A DNA stretch of 64,000 nt from Paenibacillus sp. V4I7. GTDB taxonomy: Bacteria; Bacillota; Bacilli; Paenibacillales; NBRC-103111. Each line of letters opens with the position of its first letter. Position 1 is the first letter of the stretch. The stretch covers positions 1,116,001-1,180,000 of the forward strand of contig NZ_JAUSZD010000002.1 in the NCBI RefSeq assembly GCF_030817275.1. The letters are read 5' to 3'. The notes beneath the pieces were generated by a model. That model worked only from the letters and a program-made list of their open reading frames with translations, had not been told where the DNA came from and made no database searches. Below are positions 60,519 to 64,000 of the stretch, piece by piece. The position numbers and the translations under genes were made by a program.

Positions 60519-62303
60519 ATGCGACTTTGGATTGAGAGACACATCATTCGTCTGACCCGAACCATGAAGCTTCGCGGCAAAATTGTCGTCTTTTATGGAC
60601 TGGTCGTTTTCATTCCTACGATATTTTTTGGAGTGGGCGCTGGGTATCTGGCTCTTCAAAACGTTAGAGCCAACTATATGCTCACGATCAATGAAGCAGT
60701 AAGGCAGACGTCACAGAGCGTCGAGTTCCGGAAACAAAGCTACGATCTTCTTGCTAACCGGGCGGGTACGGACGGTGAACTCATTTCCAGGCTGGCCCGT
60801 ACCTATGAGAATATGTCTGAACAGCTTGAGTCCGCTAATTACGTTGACCGTTCGTTCACGCTCATGAGCCGGTATTTGCCCGGAATCGTAGACTTTCGGA
60901 TTTATCATGCCAACGCTACCTTCGTTGAAGACGGAGGGCTGCTGTGGAAGCCGGCCGACAGATCATTGGCAGGTGTGGACGAGATGTCCTGGTACCACAG
61001 TGTCCTGAACTCGCCATTCGTACTACAATGGTCTAACGTACCGGGGGACAACGCGCATCTGATCGTTTCGAGAAAAATAACGAATGCTAGCGGGAATTTC
61101 TTAGGTGCCATCTATATGCTCCTGGATTATGACATCGTATTCGGCGAGTTGATGGATAGCCCCTTTACTGGCTCGGGAAGCTTGTATCTCTTGGACGAGC
61201 ACGATCGAATTGTCGCAGCCTCGGATCGTTCTATGATCGGCGAACCTGCCTCGGATACCGCGCTGTCCAAGCTCTGGGCAAGCGTTGACCGCGCCGAGAG
61301 CATCATGGACGGAGGCGATTATTTTACGGTCCGCCGCTTAAACGGAGAATGGAAAGTCGCCGCGCTAATTCAGATGCGGCATTTGGAGAATCAATCGGCG
61401 GTGACCGTGTACAGCATCGTGGCCATCACGGTTTTCTTCCTTTTCCTCTCTACGTTCCTTGTCTTGATCGTACTGAAGAACGTCGTTTTGCGTATTCGCA
61501 AGTTAGGCGACCGGATGAGCGATATCGCCGAGGGGGATTTCGATGTATCGGTCCAGAGTCGGAGCAGGGACGAGGTCGGGGACCTCGAAATCATGTTTAA
61601 TCAGATGACTGGCCGCCTCGGGAACTTGGTTGACATGCTCAGCAGTGCCAAATTAAAAGAGAAAGAGTCGTCGTTTCAGGCCCTTCAAGCGCAGATCAAT
61701 CCGCATTTTATCTATAATTCGCTTAGTTTGCTTCAGTGGCGGGCTCTTGATCAAGGGGATCAGATTCAGGTGGAGACCATCGAGGCCTTGACGACCTTTT
61801 ATCGATTTGCGCTGGATAACAAATCTAACGTTACATTAATCAGGAATGAGCTCGAGCATGTACGGGCCTATCTGGATATTCAACAGCTTCGCTATCCGGG
61901 ACGTGTTCGCGCCCACTGGGAGCTGGATGAGGATGTTTTGGACTTGTATTCGATCAAGCTGATCTTGCAGCCTATCGTTGAAAATGCCTACATTCACGGG
62001 CGAATCTTTACGCGTCCCGACGCCTGTATTGCCATTAGTATCAAGCGATGCAATAACGAGGTCCGTTTCCAAGTGAGAGATAATGGTATTGGCATGGACC
62101 CTTTCACGCTGGCACTCATTCGGAACGGAGAAAAAGCGGGAAATGGCAATGGATTCGGGCTTTCGAATATAAGCGAACGTCTTCATTTATATTTTGGCGA
62201 AGCCGGTAAACTGAAGATCGAAAGTACACCTGAAGCAGGGACGGTAGTCACAATCGGGCTGCCTGCCTGTACGGACAAGCCGCACATTCAAAGGGAGGGA
62301 TAA
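60519..62303 (+). CDS. YesM-like sensor histidine kinase
   Basis: The 594-residue kinase has a helix near 20-45, a Cache-like extracellular domain and a second helix at about 300-325. HAMP (DRMSDIAEGDFDVSVQSRSRDE) follows, then the phosphorylated His in INPHFIYNSL and the ATPase motifs VENAYIHG and DNGIGMD. It should sense the sugar taken up by the adjacent importer, possibly through the loaded binding protein. Three bases separate it from its response regulator. Intact, unlike the homologue at 21902. Confidence 0.92.
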   Translation: MRLWIERHIIRLTRTMKLRGKIVVFYGLVVFIPTIFFGVGAGYLALQNVRANYMLTINEAVRQTSQSVEFRKQSYDLLANRAGTDGELISRLARTYENMSEQLESANYVDRSFTLMSRYLPGIVDFRIYHANATFVEDGGLLWKPADRSLAGVDEMSWYHSVLNSPFVLQWSNVPGDNAHLIVSRKITNASGNFLGAIYMLLDYDIVFGELMDSPFTGSGSLYLLDEHDRIVAASDRSMIGEPASDTALSKLWASVDRAESIMDGGDYFTVRRLNGEWKVAALIQMRHLENQSAVTVYSIVAITVFFLFLSTFLVLIVLKNVVLRIRKLGDRMSDIAEGDFDVSVQSRSRDEVGDLEIMFNQMTGRLGNLVDMLSSAKLKEKESSFQALQAQINPHFIYNSLSLLQWRALDQGDQIQVETIEALTTFYRFALDNKSNVTLIRNELEHVRAYLDIQQLRYPGRVRAHWELDEDVLDLYSIKLILQPIVENAYIHGRIFTRPDACIAISIKRCNNEVRFQVRDNGIGMDPFTLALIRNGEKAGNGNGFGLSNISERLHLYFGEAGKLKIESTPEAGTVVTIGLPACTDKPHIQREG

Positions 62304-62305
62304 TT

Positions 62306-63901
62306 ATGTTGCAAGCACTTATTGTAGATGACGAGCCATCTCATGTTCAGGGGCTAATACGGCATATCCCTTGGACGAGTCTCGGTTACACCATTCCACT
62401 TGCCGCGGAAACAGGCGAATCGGCAATCTCATTACTGCAAGACAATAAAATCGATGTGCTGATCACCGATGTATCCATGCCCGGCATGAACGGTATAGAG
62501 CTCGCTGCCGCTGCCAAGTCGATTCATCCGGAAATTCAGATTCTGATCATCAGCGGTTACAATGAATTCGAATTTGCACAGGAAGCCATTGAAGTGGGGG
62601 CACAAGGGTATGTGCTGAAGCCTCTTAAGCTAGGGGAAATTGAGCGTAAACTAACCGTGTTTCGACAAACTTTGGAGCAAATTAAACAAATCAACGAACA
62701 GACATTACGGCTCAAAGCGATGGTGTCTGGCAGTCAGGAGTTGCTTAAGGAGTCATTCATTATTGAATTACTGGAAGATGAGACTATGGAAGGTGACATG
62801 CTGGCCTCATGGTGCCATCTTCTAAATCTCCCCAGCTTGACGGAGGGGATTCAGCTCATTGTAGTTGCGATCGATGACTATATCTTATCCGGCAATGATG
62901 CTAAAAGTCGGCTTATGCTGAATTCTGCTCTTCTGCAATCGGTTTCTGTAGCCCTACAAGATATGGGTTTCGTTCTGGTTTCGAAGCTTAGACCTGACGG
63001 GGTCGCAGCCATTCTGGTCAATCCGACGGCCGAAATGAGGAGCTGGATCGACAAACAAATGAGCTTCATTCAGGACTATATGCGAAATACCTACCAAGTG
63101 CCAGTTACGATCGGCATCAGTCGGGGAGGATGTGTATGGACAGAGATCGGGCAGCTCTTGCGAGAGGTAAAGTATACAATCGCCGATGCTCTGCAGAGCG
63201 GGAGCGGCCAGCTCGTGCATGTCGGGAGAACGGAGCGGAAGGCTTACGAGGACTTTAGGCTGCGCGAAATCATGCTTCCGGGCTTGCTCACGCTCGCAGA
63301 AAGCGATGAGCCGGATCGGCTAGTAGATGAAGTCGGACGGGCGTTTGAGGAGTTGGAAGCCAATGCCCACTCGTTCGCTTATATCCGGTCTTTCAGTATA
63401 AGTCTGATGGGCGAGTTATCACGTAAGCTGTGGCATGATATGGAAGCGCTCACTAATCTAAGTAACCGTGCCTGGCATCGGCTTTTGGAGTGTAAAACGG
63501 TCGGTTCGCTGAAGAACATCGTTCTCGAATATATCGATTCAGCTCTCGCGCTTGCGGGGAAAGAGCGAACCATTCAGCAGCATCACCTCATCCATCGCAT
63601 CGCCTCCTACATTGAAGATCAGCTGCCGATCAGCGTGACGGTCAAGCAGTTGGCAGACATGTTTCATCTCAGCGCAGGACATTTAAGCGTATTGTTCAAG
63701 AAGGAAACGGGGCAGACGATCTCCGACTATGTTAAGGGCTTACGAATGAAAAAAGCGAAGGAATTGCTTCAAGACCCGACAATCAAGATTTACGAGGCAG
63801 CCGAGCGAGTCGGCTTTCAGACTCCCGCTTACTTCACCTATCAATTCAAGAAGAATGAGGGCTGCACACCTCAGGAATATCGGGACCGATATTACCGCTG
63901 A
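62306..63901 (+). CDS. YesN-like response regulator with AraC HTH
   Basis: The 531-residue regulator has a receiver (LIVDDEPSHVQGL, phosphoacceptor D55 in LITDVSMPGMNG, KPLK loop), a middle region of about 300 residues and a C-terminal AraC double HTH (VTVKQLADMFHLSAGHLSVLFKKET and IYEAAERVGFQTPAYFTYQFKKNEG). Length is standard for the family. AGGGAGGG precedes the ATG. With the kinase at 60519 it presumably activates the importer operon. The last 99 bases of the window hold nothing recognisable. Confidence 0.92.
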   Translation: MLQALIVDDEPSHVQGLIRHIPWTSLGYTIPLAAETGESAISLLQDNKIDVLITDVSMPGMNGIELAAAAKSIHPEIQILIISGYNEFEFAQEAIEVGAQGYVLKPLKLGEIERKLTVFRQTLEQIKQINEQTLRLKAMVSGSQELLKESFIIELLEDETMEGDMLASWCHLLNLPSLTEGIQLIVVAIDDYILSGNDAKSRLMLNSALLQSVSVALQDMGFVLVSKLRPDGVAAILVNPTAEMRSWIDKQMSFIQDYMRNTYQVPVTIGISRGGCVWTEIGQLLREVKYTIADALQSGSGQLVHVGRTERKAYEDFRLREIMLPGLLTLAESDEPDRLVDEVGRAFEELEANAHSFAYIRSFSISLMGELSRKLWHDMEALTNLSNRAWHRLLECKTVGSLKNIVLEYIDSALALAGKERTIQQHHLIHRIASYIEDQLPISVTVKQLADMFHLSAGHLSVLFKKETGQTISDYVKGLRMKKAKELLQDPTIKIYEAAERVGFQTPAYFTYQFKKNEGCTPQEYRDRYYR

Positions 63902-64000
63902 CGATCAAAAGCTTGGCACTCTTTGCGCGATCGTGCAAGTCGGAAGCCGGAGCGTCTTGTCCATAGGATCGAAGCGATTTATAGCAATGCCTCATGTTTG

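Overview
The window looks like a low-to-moderate GC Gram-positive soil bacterium of the Paenibacillus type. The inference rests on three LplB/YtcP-type sugar importers, YesM/YesN-like two-component pairs, a LutABC-LutR lactate operon, a DUF4317 protein and strong AAGGAGG ribosome binding sites. No rRNA, tRNA or CRISPR array was seen.

Bases 1-4544 are an anti-phage island. A type II CBASS operon comes first: the tail of a probable CapV patatin phospholipase, a CD-NTase, Cap2 (E2-E1 fusion) and Cap3 (JAMM protease), all overlapping or abutting. It is followed by a visibly more AT-rich pair, a 2TM-beta membrane effector and a 122-residue mCpol (minimal Cas10-like polymerase). That pair matches the recently described Panoptes system, in which a decoy cyclic nucleotide restrains the effector and phage sponges release it. 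Cyclic-nucleotide immunity and a guard against its inhibitors therefore sit side by side.

Bases 4545-20890 are an accessory redox region: pirin, MFS, Old Yellow Enzyme, MarR, quinone reductase, a TetR-linked alcohol dehydrogenase and Bcr-type exporter, cupin, SDR and two aldo/keto reductases. Two near-identical inverted repeats upstream of pirin and of the OYE gene probably bind the MarR regulator.

Bases 20892-27265 hold a YesN/YesM pair (kinase frameshifted in a run of seven A) and a sugar importer. Bases 28104-37089 hold an AraC regulator, a double-length UxaA-type dehydratase with an aldo/keto reductase, and lutABC-lutR. Bases 40002-49040 hold a membrane-bound AraC regulator diverging from an importer, a GH36-like and a GH4 glycosidase, probably for alpha-galactosides. 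Bases 49200-53823 are a gene graveyard (SDR, ABC, integrase, scrambled GH97, sulfotransferase, cysC). Bases 54300-63901 hold DUF4317, an IS3-broken GH31 gene and a third importer with its own YesM/YesN pair.

A second thread runs through the gaps: dispersed AT-rich repeats with TGT...ACA termini. Some have three sites about 51-56 bp apart, others have sites 20-24 bp apart, and pieces of TniQ/TnsD-like genes lie beside two of them. I read these as left and right ends of decayed Tn7-like transposons. At two loci a left and a right end stand back to back, separated by only 11-14 bp of mostly T.
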